Source: Chitinophagaceae bacterium (lineage in GTDB: Bacteria > Bacteroidota > Bacteroidia > Chitinophagales > Chitinophagaceae). Taken from it: 64,000 bases of DNA. Positions 26,967-36,015 of the stretch are shown here, piece after piece (within the stretch, counting starts at the first letter, position 1; every line of letters begins with the position of its first letter). Location of the stretch: contig JACSRW010000041.1 of NCBI GenBank assembly GCA_014879565.1, positions 1-64,000 on the forward strand, given 5' to 3'. The translations under genes were made by a program, and so were the position numbers. The notes under the pieces are model-generated. The model was not told the DNA's origin. It saw nothing but the letters and a program-made list of their open reading frames with translations, and ran no database searches.

Positions 26967-28697
26967 ATGCGTTCACCTCTTATCCTGATGGCCCTGCTGC
27001 TGGCCGGCCTGTCTGCCCCTGCACAAATCCTTATCAAAAATGTGCTGATTCCCGATACGGAGCAGAAAAAACTTCTTACAGGCTATTCCGTCCTGGTGCA
27101 GGATGGAATAATTCAGCGGGTGGATAAGGATAAAAATTTCAAAGCGCTTCCTCCCGGTACAACGGTACTGGATGCCGGTGGCAACTACCTGGTACCGGGT
27201 TTTACTGACGCCCATGTGCATTTTTTCCAGAGCGGGGGCCTGTATGCCCGGCCGGATGCCATTGATTTACGAAAATACCGGCCTTATGCGGAAGAAATCA
27301 GCTGGACCCAGTCCCATATGGCGAACCTGCTGCGTCGTTATCTGTCGGCGGGTATCACATCGGTAATTGATGTAGGGGCTTCGGAAAATTTCCTGAAATT
27401 AAAAGACAGTCTTTCCCGCAAAAGCGGTTTACCGCTGGTGAGGATGACCGGTCCGCTCCTGACTACCTGGGTGCCGGCGCCCTTTAAAAATCTGGGGGCA
27501 AACAGTCCCTTTACCGAGATGCTAACGGAAGAGGATACCCGAAAATCGGTACGGGATCAGCTGGCGCTTCATACCGATTTTATCAAAATCTGGTATATCG
27601 TTACCGGGAATGATATAGAAGCCGGTGCCCGTAAAAACCTGCCGCTTGTAAAAGCCGCCATTGAGGAAGCCCATAAAAACAATAAACGGGTGGCCGTACA
27701 TGCCACAGAGCGGATCACAGCTCAGCTGGCCGTGGAAGCGGGAGCCGATTTCCTGGTGCACAGTGTGGATGATGAAGTGCTGTCTGACTCCTTTGTTCAG
27801 TTACTGAAGAGCCGGAAGACCGTGCTTTGTCCTACCCTGGTGGTAGCGGGTAATTATGGAAAAGTGCTGGGGGATACCTATCATTTCAATACCCATGAGC
27901 TGAACCTGGCACACCCGGCCACCATCGGTTCCATTATTGATTATCCCTGGCCGGATACCGCCCTTGCCCGGATGTATAAAGCCAGTTTATCCTCCCCTTT
28001 GCAGAAAGCCCGGCAAAAGGGCACGGATTCCATAATGGCCCTCAACCTGATGAAACTGGTTAATGGCGGAGTGATTATTGCCACCGGCACCGACGCAGGG
28101 AATACGGGTACCCAACATGCAAGTTCTTATTTCAGTGAACTGGAAGCCATGCAGGCCGCCGGTATGAATCTCTGGCAACTCCTCGAGTCCAGCACAATCA
28201 ACGGAGCCAGGGCGCTGGGACAGGAAGCGGAATGGGGCAGTATTGCCAAAAATAAAAAAGCCAACCTGCTGCTGCTGGAGGCCAATCCGCTGGACAGCCT
28301 GGCCAACTGGAGAAAAATTCACCGGGTTATGCTGAACGGGGAGTTGCTTGATCCCGATACCCTGCTGCAGCCTGGTCCGGAAGAACTCGTACAACAGCAG
28401 CTTAATGCGTACAATGCCCATAATCTGGAAGCCTTTTTGGAGCCTTATGCAGCGGATGTGGAGCTGTATGAATTTCCCGGTAAACTACTGATGAAGGGAA
28501 AAGAAAATATGCGGAAGGATTATCTCTTTATTACCCGGATTCCTGCGCTGTATTGTAAACTGCAAAACCGGCTGGTACAGGGCAATATGGTTATTGATCA
28601 TGAGGAGGTTTGGGGATTTGGACCCAAACCTGTATATGCGGTCGCCATCTATATTATTGAAAAAGGGAAAATCAGTAAAGTCTATTTCCACCAATAA
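26967..28697 (+). CDS. Secreted amidohydrolase with C-terminal SnoaL-like domain
   Basis: This 576-residue protein has an N-terminal signal peptide (MALLLAGLSAPAQ). The amidohydrolase (imidazolonepropionase/prolidase-like) barrel covers about residues 20-455 with the metal motif TDAHVHFF, DFIKIW (lysine region), AVHATERITAQ, VHSVDDEV and ATGTDAGNTG. Residues about 465-576 form a SnoaL/NTF2-like domain (LNAYNAHNLEAFLEPYAADVELY). Probably a periplasmic hydrolase of cyclic amides or peptides; substrate unknown. The fused SnoaL half is unusual for the family. Confidence 0.88.
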   Translation: MRSPLILMALLLAGLSAPAQILIKNVLIPDTEQKKLLTGYSVLVQDGIIQRVDKDKNFKALPPGTTVLDAGGNYLVPGFTDAHVHFFQSGGLYARPDAIDLRKYRPYAEEISWTQSHMANLLRRYLSAGITSVIDVGASENFLKLKDSLSRKSGLPLVRMTGPLLTTWVPAPFKNLGANSPFTEMLTEEDTRKSVRDQLALHTDFIKIWYIVTGNDIEAGARKNLPLVKAAIEEAHKNNKRVAVHATERITAQLAVEAGADFLVHSVDDEVLSDSFVQLLKSRKTVLCPTLVVAGNYGKVLGDTYHFNTHELNLAHPATIGSIIDYPWPDTALARMYKASLSSPLQKARQKGTDSIMALNLMKLVNGGVIIATGTDAGNTGTQHASSYFSELEAMQAAGMNLWQLLESSTINGARALGQEAEWGSIAKNKKANLLLLEANPLDSLANWRKIHRVMLNGELLDPDTLLQPGPEELVQQQLNAYNAHNLEAFLEPYAADVELYEFPGKLLMKGKENMRKDYLFITRIPALYCKLQNRLVQGNMVIDHEEVWGFGPKPVYAVAIYIIEKGKISKVYFHQ

Positions 28698-28699
28698 GT

Positions 28700-28721
28700 A
28701 TCAGGAGCCATCCTGATTTTC
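28700..28721 (+). terminator. Short terminator after the amidohydrolase
   Basis: The stem ATCAGG / CCTGAT with a 6-base loop is followed by TTTTCG. Confidence 0.6.
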
Positions 28722-28813
28722 GTCGTCTTTACAGGCTGTTGTCTTATCTCTCCGCTTGATTAAAAACAGGCGAGGGGGCCGGGACTGTCAGGCTGCCGGC
28801 CCGAAAGGAAAAA

Positions 28814-28821
28814 TAGTTTTG
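28814..28821 (+). promoter_or_regulatory. -7 box of the saccharopine dehydrogenase-like gene
   Basis: TAGTTTTG fits TAnnTTTG, 27 bases before the chosen ATG. Confidence 0.5.
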
Positions 28822-28848
28822 CAGGAACTGCTGGTAAAACCAGTCCTC

Positions 28849-29985
28849 ATGAAAAGCAAAACCATTCTTATTCTCGGCGGATACGGACAGGTCGGCACCG
28901 AAGCGGCCCGGCTGCTCCTGTTGGAAAGCGGGGCAGACCTCCTCATTGCGGGCCGGAACAGGCAAAAAGCGGAGCAGACGGCGACGGCCCTGAACCGGCA
29001 GTTTCCGGGTGAGCGGGTAAAAGGGGCCTGTTGTGATGCTGCGGACAGGAAAAGCCTGGAACCCCTGTTCAGGGAAGCCCGCCTGGTGCTGGTTTGTTCC
29101 AGTACGGCAAAACATACCCATCTCATAGCGGAAACAGCCATTTCCTGCGGCACAGATTATATGGATATCCATTTTGGTGCAGCTGTTTTTAATGAGCTGA
29201 AAAAAATGGAACCTGCCATTAAAAAAGCCGGGCGCTGCTTTATAACCGGCGGGGGTTTTCATCCCGGCTTACCTGCGCTGCTGATCCGCTACGCGGCGGG
29301 TTTTTTTGATGAAATTTTAAGTGCCCGGGTGGCGGGACTGATGAATATTGATTTCAGTTCTTACAGGGCCGGGGAGTCCACGCAGGAGGAATTTGTGGAT
29401 GAGCTCGCGGATTACCAGGGCCGTTATTATAAAAAAGGGCGCTGGAAAAAAATGAATATGCTGACCGGCCAGGGTATAATTAAAGCCGGGTTTGGCAAGG
29501 GTTATGGCAATAAATACTGTGCGCCTTTCTTCCTTGAAGAACTGAGAAGTCTGCCGCAATTGTATCCGCAACTGAAGGATTGCGGATTTTTTATTGCGGG
29601 CTTTAACCGGGTGACAGACTATTTTATCATGCCGCTGGTTATGCTGGGCCATAAGATTTTACCGGTATTTCTGCGGCCTTCCCTGTCGCGTTTGCTCACC
29701 GGGAGTATGAAAAAATACAGCCGGCCGCCTTATGGTTATGTACTCACCTGTGATGCGGAGGGCCGGAAATACGGGCAGCAAAAAAAATGGTCACTCCGGA
29801 TGGAGCACCAGGATCCTTCTTTTATAACAGCGGTGCCGGTGGTGGCTTTTCTGAAACAGTATCTGAGCGGCGAAACGGATCAGCCCGGGCTCTGGCTGCA
29901 GGCTATGGCGGCAGAACCCCGCCGGATGATACAGGACATGGGGCGGATGGGGCTAAAGATGATTATTAAGGAATCCGGAAAATAA
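28849..29985 (+). CDS. Saccharopine dehydrogenase-like NAD(P)-binding protein
   Basis: The ATG at 28849 (378 residues) precedes the Rossmann motif ILILGGYGQVGTEAARLLL by a few residues and lies after a -7 box. The ORF-track start lies before that box. The domain is of the Sacchrp_dh_NADP type, with CCDAADRKSLEPLF and YMDIHFGAAVFNELK. The C-terminal half has a hydrophobic segment (LVMLGHKILPVFLRP) that may associate with the membrane, as in trans-acting enoyl reductase relatives. Substrate unknown. Confidence 0.82.
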   Translation: MKSKTILILGGYGQVGTEAARLLLLESGADLLIAGRNRQKAEQTATALNRQFPGERVKGACCDAADRKSLEPLFREARLVLVCSSTAKHTHLIAETAISCGTDYMDIHFGAAVFNELKKMEPAIKKAGRCFITGGGFHPGLPALLIRYAAGFFDEILSARVAGLMNIDFSSYRAGESTQEEFVDELADYQGRYYKKGRWKKMNMLTGQGIIKAGFGKGYGNKYCAPFFLEELRSLPQLYPQLKDCGFFIAGFNRVTDYFIMPLVMLGHKILPVFLRPSLSRLLTGSMKKYSRPPYGYVLTCDAEGRKYGQQKKWSLRMEHQDPSFITAVPVVAFLKQYLSGETDQPGLWLQAMAAEPRRMIQDMGRMGLKMIIKESGK

Positions 29986-30018
29986 AAAGAGGCTGTTCCC
30001 GTGTTCAGTTACAGCCTC
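29983..30018 (-). terminator. Terminator of the minus-strand holin/YtxH operon
   Basis: The stem GAGGCTGT / ACAGCCTC reads into TTTTTATT on the minus strand. It lies just after the 30040 stop codon. Confidence 0.75.
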
Positions 30019-30039
30019 CGGTCCGGTTTAATGGTATAA

Positions 30040-30378
30040 TCAGGTTGTTTTCTTTTTCCGGGTCAGGATGGTTTTCAGTTTTTCCCCTGCTTTTTCTATT
30101 CCTGCCTGCAGGCTGCTGTCAATTTTTGCCCCTGCATAGCCCGTCAGTTTTTTACTGAGGTAGGCGGTACCGGCATTGACCAATCCGCTGACCAGTCCTT
30201 CTTCTCCCGGTTTTTCCCGGGTATATTCGGCCAGTTTGTTACGCAACAGTTTACCGGGACGTAAATCTTCTTTCAGCTCCAGCCAGCTTTCGCGCAGGGC
30301 TTTTTCCTGCTCCAGCTGCTGAACCCGCAGACGCAGTTTTTCCCTTTCAATATCCCGGCTATTTCTGATCTTCCTCAT
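30040..30378 (-). CDS. Coiled-coil hypothetical protein
   Basis: The ATG at 30378 gives 112 residues and overlaps the upstream gene by 20 bp; an ATG at 30396 is also possible. The N-terminal half is a charged coiled coil (DIEREKLRLRVQQLEQEKALRES). The C-terminal half has a small-residue amphipathic stretch (LVSGLVNAGTAYLSKKLTGYAGAK) and a basic end. Third gene of a YtxH / holin-X / coiled-coil set often linked to envelope stress; precise function unknown. Confidence 0.72.
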   Translation of the reverse strand: MRKIRNSRDIEREKLRLRVQQLEQEKALRESWLELKEDLRPGKLLRNKLAEYTREKPGEEGLVSGLVNAGTAYLSKKLTGYAGAKIDSSLQAGIEKAGEKLKTILTRKKKTT

Positions 30379-30730
30379 GTTCTTCGTCTTTATCAAACAG
30401 TGCTTCTATCAACGCATTCATAATCGGTATACGGATCAGCCTGTCCTTTGCCAGCCAGATAATCAGTCCGGTCAGCAGTACGAATCCGGCCACAATCAGG
30501 AATCCCAGCCAGAGGCTGTTCAGCCATTGGCCAACCAGAAGGGCGGCAGCCACAGCAAGCAGCACGAAAAATAAGAAGAACACCAGGGCCGACAACAGCA
30601 TTGCGATCATCGTGGCGGCCAGTTTGGAGATCTTTTCCGCCATGGACAGCTTTGCCTGCGATACCCTGGTGTTTACGTACGCTCTGAGCTGTTCGGCCAG
30701 CGACTCGAATTTTCTGAACTCTTCTGACAT
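30359..30730 (-). CDS. Phage holin-X / DUF1469-type membrane protein
   Basis: The 123-residue protein has an amphipathic N-terminal helix (ESLAEQLRAYVNTRVSQAKLSMAEKISKL) and two or three hydrophobic helices (MIAMLLSALVFFLFFVLLAVAAALLVGQW and LGFLIVAGFVLLTGLIIWL). It ends in an acidic tail. The layout matches the Actinobacterial holin-X/DUF1469 family, which is not usually part of a phage. It overlaps the next gene and follows the YtxH gene by 27 bp. Confidence 0.82.
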   Translation of the reverse strand: MSEEFRKFESLAEQLRAYVNTRVSQAKLSMAEKISKLAATMIAMLLSALVFFLFFVLLAVAAALLVGQWLNSLWLGFLIVAGFVLLTGLIIWLAKDRLIRIPIMNALIEALFDKDEEHEEDQK

Positions 30731-30757
30731 GGTGAGATGATTAGAGGCTAAGGACCG

Positions 30758-30982
30758 TCAGATTACTTCTTCGAGTTCGCCATTTACCCGGCTGAGTTTT
30801 TCTTCCATTTTCTCTTTGCCGGCTTTAAACTTGCTTTTCAGCTGATCAGCAAGTTTTTTTCCATTCTCTGCAATTTTGTGGCGGGTGTTTACGCCTTTAT
30901 CAGGGGCGAACAACACACCCAGGAGGCCACCAATGGCCAAACCTGCTCCCAGCGCAATCAGCACTTTAGATGTGTTTTTCAT
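30758..30982 (-). CDS. YtxH-like membrane-anchored protein
   Basis: The ATG at 30982 gives 74 residues. One hydrophobic N-terminal helix with the glycine-rich LGAGLAIGGLLGVLFAPDKG hallmark of YtxH is followed by a basic, Lys-rich helix. First gene of a three-gene minus-strand operon. YtxH proteins are general-stress associated in Bacillus; the role here is unknown. Confidence 0.85.
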   Translation of the reverse strand: MKNTSKVLIALGAGLAIGGLLGVLFAPDKGVNTRHKIAENGKKLADQLKSKFKAGKEKMEEKLSRVNGELEEVI

Positions 30983-31132
30983 TTGTTTATGTTTAGGCAA
31001 TTAATAATCCGGTCCTTTCGTACCTAATTTAACTCCCCGACCCCTGTAAAAACAATGAGCGAATTCACTCCCGGCAATGACACGCATCATCCGGAAGGCC
31101 TGGGTGGAAGGTGGAAATTGTCAGTTTGTTGA

Positions 31133-31226
31133 GGGGTTGAGGGGTTGAGGGGTTGAGGGGTTGAGAGGTTGAGAGGTTGAGAGGTTGAGAGGTTGAGGGG
31201 TTGAGAGGTTGAGAGGTTGAGAGGTT
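31133..31226 (+). repeat. Octamer tandem repeat (GRGGTTGA)n, about 12 copies
   Basis: Near-perfect 8-bp units GGGGTTGA and GAGGTTGA. The 31001-31445 interval between the YtxH operon and htpG has no gene. It consists of this array, a short spacer and the heptamer array that follows. The reverse-complement array occurs at 63930-64000. Confidence 0.9.
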
Positions 31227-31273
31227 CCCGCAACCATAATTTTGATAGAACTACTACTAACTTCTAACTCCTA

Positions 31274-31365
31274 TCTGCATACTCCCGTCTCCTATCTCCC
31301 GTCTCCCGTCTCCCGTCTCCCGCCTCCCGTCTCCCGCCTCCTATCTCCCTCCTCCCGTCTCTTCT
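31274..31365 (+). repeat. Heptamer tandem repeat (CCCGTCT)n
   Basis: Pyrimidine-rich 7-bp units CCCGTCT, CCCGCCT and CCTATCT. These are complementary to the purine-rich arrays at 9143 and 63870. Confidence 0.85.
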
Positions 31366-31445
31366 GCCATTCTGTCAACCCCCTCCCCTTTGGCCCAATC
31401 TTGGTATTTTCGCCGGCACGTTTAACTCTGTCAAATCAATCAATT

Positions 31446-33329
31446 ATGGTACAGGAAAAAGGCACGATTTCGATCAACACGGAAAACATTTTTCCGATCA
31501 TTAAAAAATTCCTCTATTCTGATCATGAGATCTTTCTCCGCGAGCTGGTCAGCAATGCCGTAGATGCCACCCAAAAGATCAAAAGGCTGGGTTCGCTCGG
31601 GCATTATAACCAGGAACTGGGCGAACTGAAGATCCGGGTGGCCGTGGATCCGGAAGCCAAAACCCTCATCATCTCCGACAGTGGCATTGGCATGACTGCC
31701 GAAGAGATTAAAAAATATATCAACCAGGTGGCTTTTTCCGGGGCCACTGAATTCATGGAAAAATTTAAGGAAGCCAGTGATGCCAATGAAATCATCGGGC
31801 GGTTCGGATTAGGTTTTTATTCTGCCTTTATGGTGGCGGAAAAAGTGGAAATCCAGACACTTTCCTACCAGGACGGAGCTGAGCCGGCCCGCTGGAGCTG
31901 TGATGGCAGTACAGAATTTGAAATCACCGAAGGAAGCCGTAAGGAAAGGGGGACCGATGTAATTCTTTACCTGAATGAAGAATCCACCGAGTTCCTGGAA
32001 AAGACCCGTATCCAGGGCATATTGGATAAATACGCCAAATTCCTTCCCGTACCTGTGCAGTTTGGTACCCGCAGCAGTTCCGAACCCGATGGCGAGGATG
32101 AAAAAGGAAACCCGAAGTATAAGACGGTGGAAGTGGATAATATCATCAATAATACCACTCCCATATGGACCAAGGCGCCGGCCGACCTCAAAGATGAAGA
32201 CTACCTGGAGTTCTACCGGGAACTGTATCCCTTCCAGGATGATCCGCTGTTCTGGATCCACCTGAATGTGGACTATCCCTTTAACCTCACCGGTGTGCTG
32301 TACTTCCCCAAACTGAAAAATGATTTTGAAGTTCAGAAAAATAAGATCAAACTTTTCAGCCGCCAGGTATTTATTACGGATGAAGTAAAAGATATTGTTC
32401 CTGAATTTTTGCTGCTCCTGCACGGGGTGATTGATTCTCCGGATATTCCGCTGAATGTAAGCCGCTCCTTCCTGCAGAGTGACAGCAATGTGAAAAAGAT
32501 CAACAGTTATATCAGCCGCAAGGTGGCGGAGAAACTGGCGGAGCTTTTCAAAAAAGACAGGAAGGCCTACGAAGAAAAATGGAGTGATATCGGCATTTTT
32601 GTTAAATACGGCGGGCTGAGTGATGAAAAATTCTGGGAAAAGGCCAAGGAGTTTCTGCTGCTCACCAATACCAAAAAGGAAAATTACACACTGGAAGAAT
32701 ACCAGGCCAAAGTGAAAGATTTCCAGACCGATAAAAACGGGCAGCTGGTTTATCTCTACAGCGCTGACGCGGATTACCAGCACAGTTATATTGCGGCCGC
32801 GGAGAAGAAAAACTATGATGTGCTGCTGATGAATACGCCGATCGACACCCATTTTATCCATCACCTGGAAATGAAACTGGAAAAAACATCGCTGAAGCGG
32901 GTGGATGCCGATGTAACGGATAAACTGATAGAAAAAGACGATACGGAAAAACACAAACTGACAGAAGAGGAAACCGGGAAACTCAAAGCCATCTTTGAAA
33001 AAGCAATCGGTAACCCCGCAATGAAAGTGGAAGTGGAAAGCCTGCAGGCGGAAAGTTTTCCTGTCACCATTACCATGGAAGAGTGGATGCGCCGGATGAA
33101 GGACATGAGCCGGCTGGGTGGTGGTATGAATTTCTATGGCAATCTGCCCGACAGTTACAAAGTCGCCATAAACGGTAATCACCCGCTGATTCCTAAAATT
33201 CTGAGTGCCGGTGAAGAAGAGCAGACCCTGCTCGCCAAACAGGCATTCGATCTGGCCCTGCTGGCCCAGGGGATGCTGAAGGGCGCCGACCTGACCGCCT
33301 TTGTGGAGAGAAGTGTGAAGGTGCTTTGA
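31446..33329 (+). CDS. htpG: Molecular chaperone HtpG (Hsp90)
   Basis: The 627-residue cytoplasmic ATP-dependent chaperone begins at the ATG 31446. The track start at 31242 would run through the repeat array. It has the GHKL ATPase domain with FLRELVSNAVDATQKI, DSGIGMTAEEIKKYINQVAFSGATEF and GRFGLGFYSAFMVA, the middle domain with GVIDSPDIPLNVSRSFLQ, and a C-terminal dimerisation domain. Length is normal for bacterial HtpG. Stands alone with repeat arrays before it. Confidence 0.97.
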   Translation: MVQEKGTISINTENIFPIIKKFLYSDHEIFLRELVSNAVDATQKIKRLGSLGHYNQELGELKIRVAVDPEAKTLIISDSGIGMTAEEIKKYINQVAFSGATEFMEKFKEASDANEIIGRFGLGFYSAFMVAEKVEIQTLSYQDGAEPARWSCDGSTEFEITEGSRKERGTDVILYLNEESTEFLEKTRIQGILDKYAKFLPVPVQFGTRSSSEPDGEDEKGNPKYKTVEVDNIINNTTPIWTKAPADLKDEDYLEFYRELYPFQDDPLFWIHLNVDYPFNLTGVLYFPKLKNDFEVQKNKIKLFSRQVFITDEVKDIVPEFLLLLHGVIDSPDIPLNVSRSFLQSDSNVKKINSYISRKVAEKLAELFKKDRKAYEEKWSDIGIFVKYGGLSDEKFWEKAKEFLLLTNTKKENYTLEEYQAKVKDFQTDKNGQLVYLYSADADYQHSYIAAAEKKNYDVLLMNTPIDTHFIHHLEMKLEKTSLKRVDADVTDKLIEKDDTEKHKLTEEETGKLKAIFEKAIGNPAMKVEVESLQAESFPVTITMEEWMRRMKDMSRLGGGMNFYGNLPDSYKVAINGNHPLIPKILSAGEEEQTLLAKQAFDLALLAQGMLKGADLTAFVERSVKVL

Positions 33330-33382
33330 GGGGCAGTGGGCAGTAGGCAATGGGGAATGGCTGTTCCCCTCTTCAAATATTT

Positions 33383-33461
33383 ATACTCCCTGGTATGTAA
33401 TTCCTCTTTCGCCCGCATCCGTTAAAAAAGAGTGAATCTTCTGACCAAAACCAGGGAGTAT
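33383..33461 (+). promoter_or_regulatory. Inverted repeat that pairs with the barrel gene start codon
   Basis: ATACTCCCTGGT (33383-33394) is the exact reverse complement of ACCAGGGAGTAT (33450-33461), and the second arm includes AT of the ATG at 33460. Inside the loop, CTCTTT and AAAGAG can form a nested stem. In RNA this could hide the start codon. Function is inferred. Confidence 0.5.
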
Positions 33462-36012
33462 GAAACCATTACTGCTGGCAGGATGCCTGCTGCCTGTACT
33501 TTGCGCGGCCCAGACCAGGGGACCGGTGATTGCTGAAGACTACCTGCGGCTCATCCGCAAAGACAGCAATCAGATCCGATGGTCCGACAGTACCAATAAC
33601 TTAAAAACAGCCTGGCTCAGGGGAGAGCCCTTCAATCTTTACAATTATCAGTCGGTAAGGAAAATCATCACGGGAAAAAACAACCGCCTGCGCATTATTC
33701 CCGGTTTTGAAAAAACGCTTTATACCGGGGGCAGTTACAGCCAGACGATTGAATGGCAGCAGCGAAACCGGATACCCGCTCTGCAGCGGGAATTTTCCCA
33801 GGGCCGGCCGGGCGGGGGACAATATCAATGGCGGGGACCCGAAACCCATGAACTGTTCAGTTATGGCCCCGCATTATCCGGACTGGTATATGACGGGACT
33901 GCCTATGCCTGGGATGTAAACGGCAGGCTGGTTACTGCCGGCAGCAATAACAGCCGCAGGGCCAATTCCTACACAAACTCCGTTTTCCGCAACGGGATAC
34001 AGTTCAACAATAACATTAATGTATATGCGAAGTTAAAGAGTGCTCATAATAAATTCATGAACCTTACCCTCTCCGCAGGGCAGGTAAGCAACAAAACCAT
34101 ATTGAGGAAAAATTCCGTTTTTTCGGATCAGCTCAGCTTTTTATTCAACGGGCAAAATAAGCGTTTCATTTTTTCATCTTCCTGGAGCCGGCGGGAAGAG
34201 CAGGATGATTACAGTAACCGGGATGGTTTTCTGCAGCGGGTATACCTGTACAGTTTGCTCAGCCCGGTCAGTTTTTCTGCTGAACAGGGCCTCCGGTTAC
34301 CTGGCGGCCAGCGTAGTTACAGTGCGGAGGCCGACAATCCCTTTTTCCTGCTTGACAATCCTGCAAGGGGTCTGCGACGGGTTCAGGAAACCCGCTCTTT
34401 GGGTGTTGAGTTTACACCCGGACGTTTCCGGGTCAGACTTAACCAGTCCTGGGAGCAGGATACAGAAAAAAGTCAGGAATACAGGGAAGCCGGCACCGCG
34501 GGTTTTCCGGCGGGTTTACAGGCAGAGAGAAATTTCAGCTACCGGGTTTATTCACTCAACAGTCAGCTGAATTTCTCCGTTCCCTTCACGGATTATAAGT
34601 TCCGCGCTGATGCTGTGCTGAATTATATACTGACTGACAGCCGCAGCCGGATAGCATACCCCTTTCAGCAGTTATTTTATGCTTACCATCGTTTAAGCCA
34701 GGAAGCCAGGATAAGTTTCCATCCATCAGTCCGGCTGAATACATTTGAAGCGGGACTGGAACTGGCCGGAAAATTCCGGCATTCGGGTACCAGTACAACA
34801 AACCTGAACCTGATGCCTTCCGTATCCCTTTACAACTGGATATACAATCCGTTTGACTGGAGCTGGATGGATATAAAAATAACGGGATCGTATAACCGCT
34901 TTGACAGTGAAATATCACTTGACCAGTCCTTTGCGGGCACGGCACTCCTGCTGACCGATCCGGATCAGTTCAATACATACCTGCCCCTTCAGGAAGCCGG
35001 CAGTTTTGCCGGGCTGAAGCCATTGCAGCACCGCGAATACCAGGCCTCTGCAGCATGGTATCTTTTCCGGAGAGTGGTTCAATTATCTTACTCCTGGTAC
35101 CGGCGTTCGGTAAAGGAGGATATATTTCCCCTCCGGCAGGGAGGCGAATGGCAGCTGGTCAATCTCGCCAGCCATGTCACCCGGGGCACCGAAATCATGC
35201 TGGAGCTGTATCCCTGGCAATATAAACGGCAGCAACTAAAGCCCGGACTCATCGCCAGTTTTTTCCGTTATCGCAGTAAAGTCACCGGTATAAAAGAAGG
35301 ATACAATCATCTTCCTCTTGCCGGCTTCCGCGGTATCCACAAAGCACTGGTAAAGGGAGAAGCGCCCGGTGTCATCCGGGGCAGCGGCTGGCTGCGCAAT
35401 ACTGCGGGGAATGTCATTATTGGTCAGGACGGTTTTCCGCTTGCAGATACCGCTTTGAAAACAATCGGGAACCCCCTACCTGACTTTGTCATTAAGTTTT
35501 CCCCCCGGCTTCAGTTCCGCTCGTTTGATTTTTCCATGGACTGGGAATGGAAAAAGGGCGGACAGATCTGGAATGGTACGGCTGCTGTTTTGAATTACTA
35601 CGGCAGATCTGCAGAAACAGCCAGACAGCGATCCTATACGGGGTACCTGTTCAACGGAGTGCTTTCCGACGGAACGCATAATACCCTTCCTGTATCATTC
35701 AGTGACCCTTCCCGGCCAATAGAAGAAAACCGATGGGTCCGTTATGGACTTTCAGGTGTGGCAGAAGAATATATTCAGCCTGCCGATATTCTCTCTATAC
35801 GCCAGGTCAGTCTTACCTGGAAGCATGCCTTCAAAAAAACGCTGAAACAATTTACTGCAGGCATCTATGCCGCCAATCTGCTGGTTTGGACCCCCTATAA
35901 GGGAGCCGATCCCGGTCAGCTCCTGCTGGATAAACCCGGAACCGAAGGTCTTGATTTCTTTAACCTGCCCTCTGCCCGGTCGGCCGGCTTCACCCTAACG
36001 CTTCAATTCTGA
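33460..36012 (+). CDS. SusC/RagA-type outer-membrane barrel without a plug
   Basis: This 850-residue protein has a signal peptide (MKPLLLAGCLLPVLCAAQ) and many alternating-residue beta strands. It ends in phenylalanine as outer-membrane barrels do (SAGFTLTLQF). Strands such as IGNPLPDFVIKFSPRLQFRSF and ILSIRQVSLTWKH are characteristic of the SusC C-terminal half. It lacks the usual N-terminal carboxypeptidase-regulatory-like domain and TonB plug: only about 150 residues precede recognisable barrel strands, and none resemble a plug. The missing module is found in the next gene, 3 bp downstream. I infer an outer-membrane channel or scaffold that works with that protein. Confidence 0.82.
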   Translation: MKPLLLAGCLLPVLCAAQTRGPVIAEDYLRLIRKDSNQIRWSDSTNNLKTAWLRGEPFNLYNYQSVRKIITGKNNRLRIIPGFEKTLYTGGSYSQTIEWQQRNRIPALQREFSQGRPGGGQYQWRGPETHELFSYGPALSGLVYDGTAYAWDVNGRLVTAGSNNSRRANSYTNSVFRNGIQFNNNINVYAKLKSAHNKFMNLTLSAGQVSNKTILRKNSVFSDQLSFLFNGQNKRFIFSSSWSRREEQDDYSNRDGFLQRVYLYSLLSPVSFSAEQGLRLPGGQRSYSAEADNPFFLLDNPARGLRRVQETRSLGVEFTPGRFRVRLNQSWEQDTEKSQEYREAGTAGFPAGLQAERNFSYRVYSLNSQLNFSVPFTDYKFRADAVLNYILTDSRSRIAYPFQQLFYAYHRLSQEARISFHPSVRLNTFEAGLELAGKFRHSGTSTTNLNLMPSVSLYNWIYNPFDWSWMDIKITGSYNRFDSEISLDQSFAGTALLLTDPDQFNTYLPLQEAGSFAGLKPLQHREYQASAAWYLFRRVVQLSYSWYRRSVKEDIFPLRQGGEWQLVNLASHVTRGTEIMLELYPWQYKRQQLKPGLIASFFRYRSKVTGIKEGYNHLPLAGFRGIHKALVKGEAPGVIRGSGWLRNTAGNVIIGQDGFPLADTALKTIGNPLPDFVIKFSPRLQFRSFDFSMDWEWKKGGQIWNGTAAVLNYYGRSAETARQRSYTGYLFNGVLSDGTHNTLPVSFSDPSRPIEENRWVRYGLSGVAEEYIQPADILSIRQVSLTWKHAFKKTLKQFTAGIYAANLLVWTPYKGADPGQLLLDKPGTEGLDFFNLPSARSAGFTLTLQF

Positions 36013-36015
36013 TAT

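Noticed and set aside
30359-30982. Prophage remnant based on holin-like protein
   Set aside because: No other phage gene is present; the YtxH/holin-X/coiled-coil trio is a common chromosomal set.
31133-31226. CRISPR or coding repeat
   Set aside because: Units are 8 bp with no spacers, and the frame is not kept.
31242-31445. N-terminal extension of HtpG in the ORF track
   Set aside because: It translates the heptamer repeat array and has no similarity to Hsp90; the ATG at 31446 gives the normal N terminus.
31809-33350. 513-residue minus-strand ORF
   Set aside because: It lies fully antisense to htpG and is rich in F/H/Q as expected from a shadow frame.
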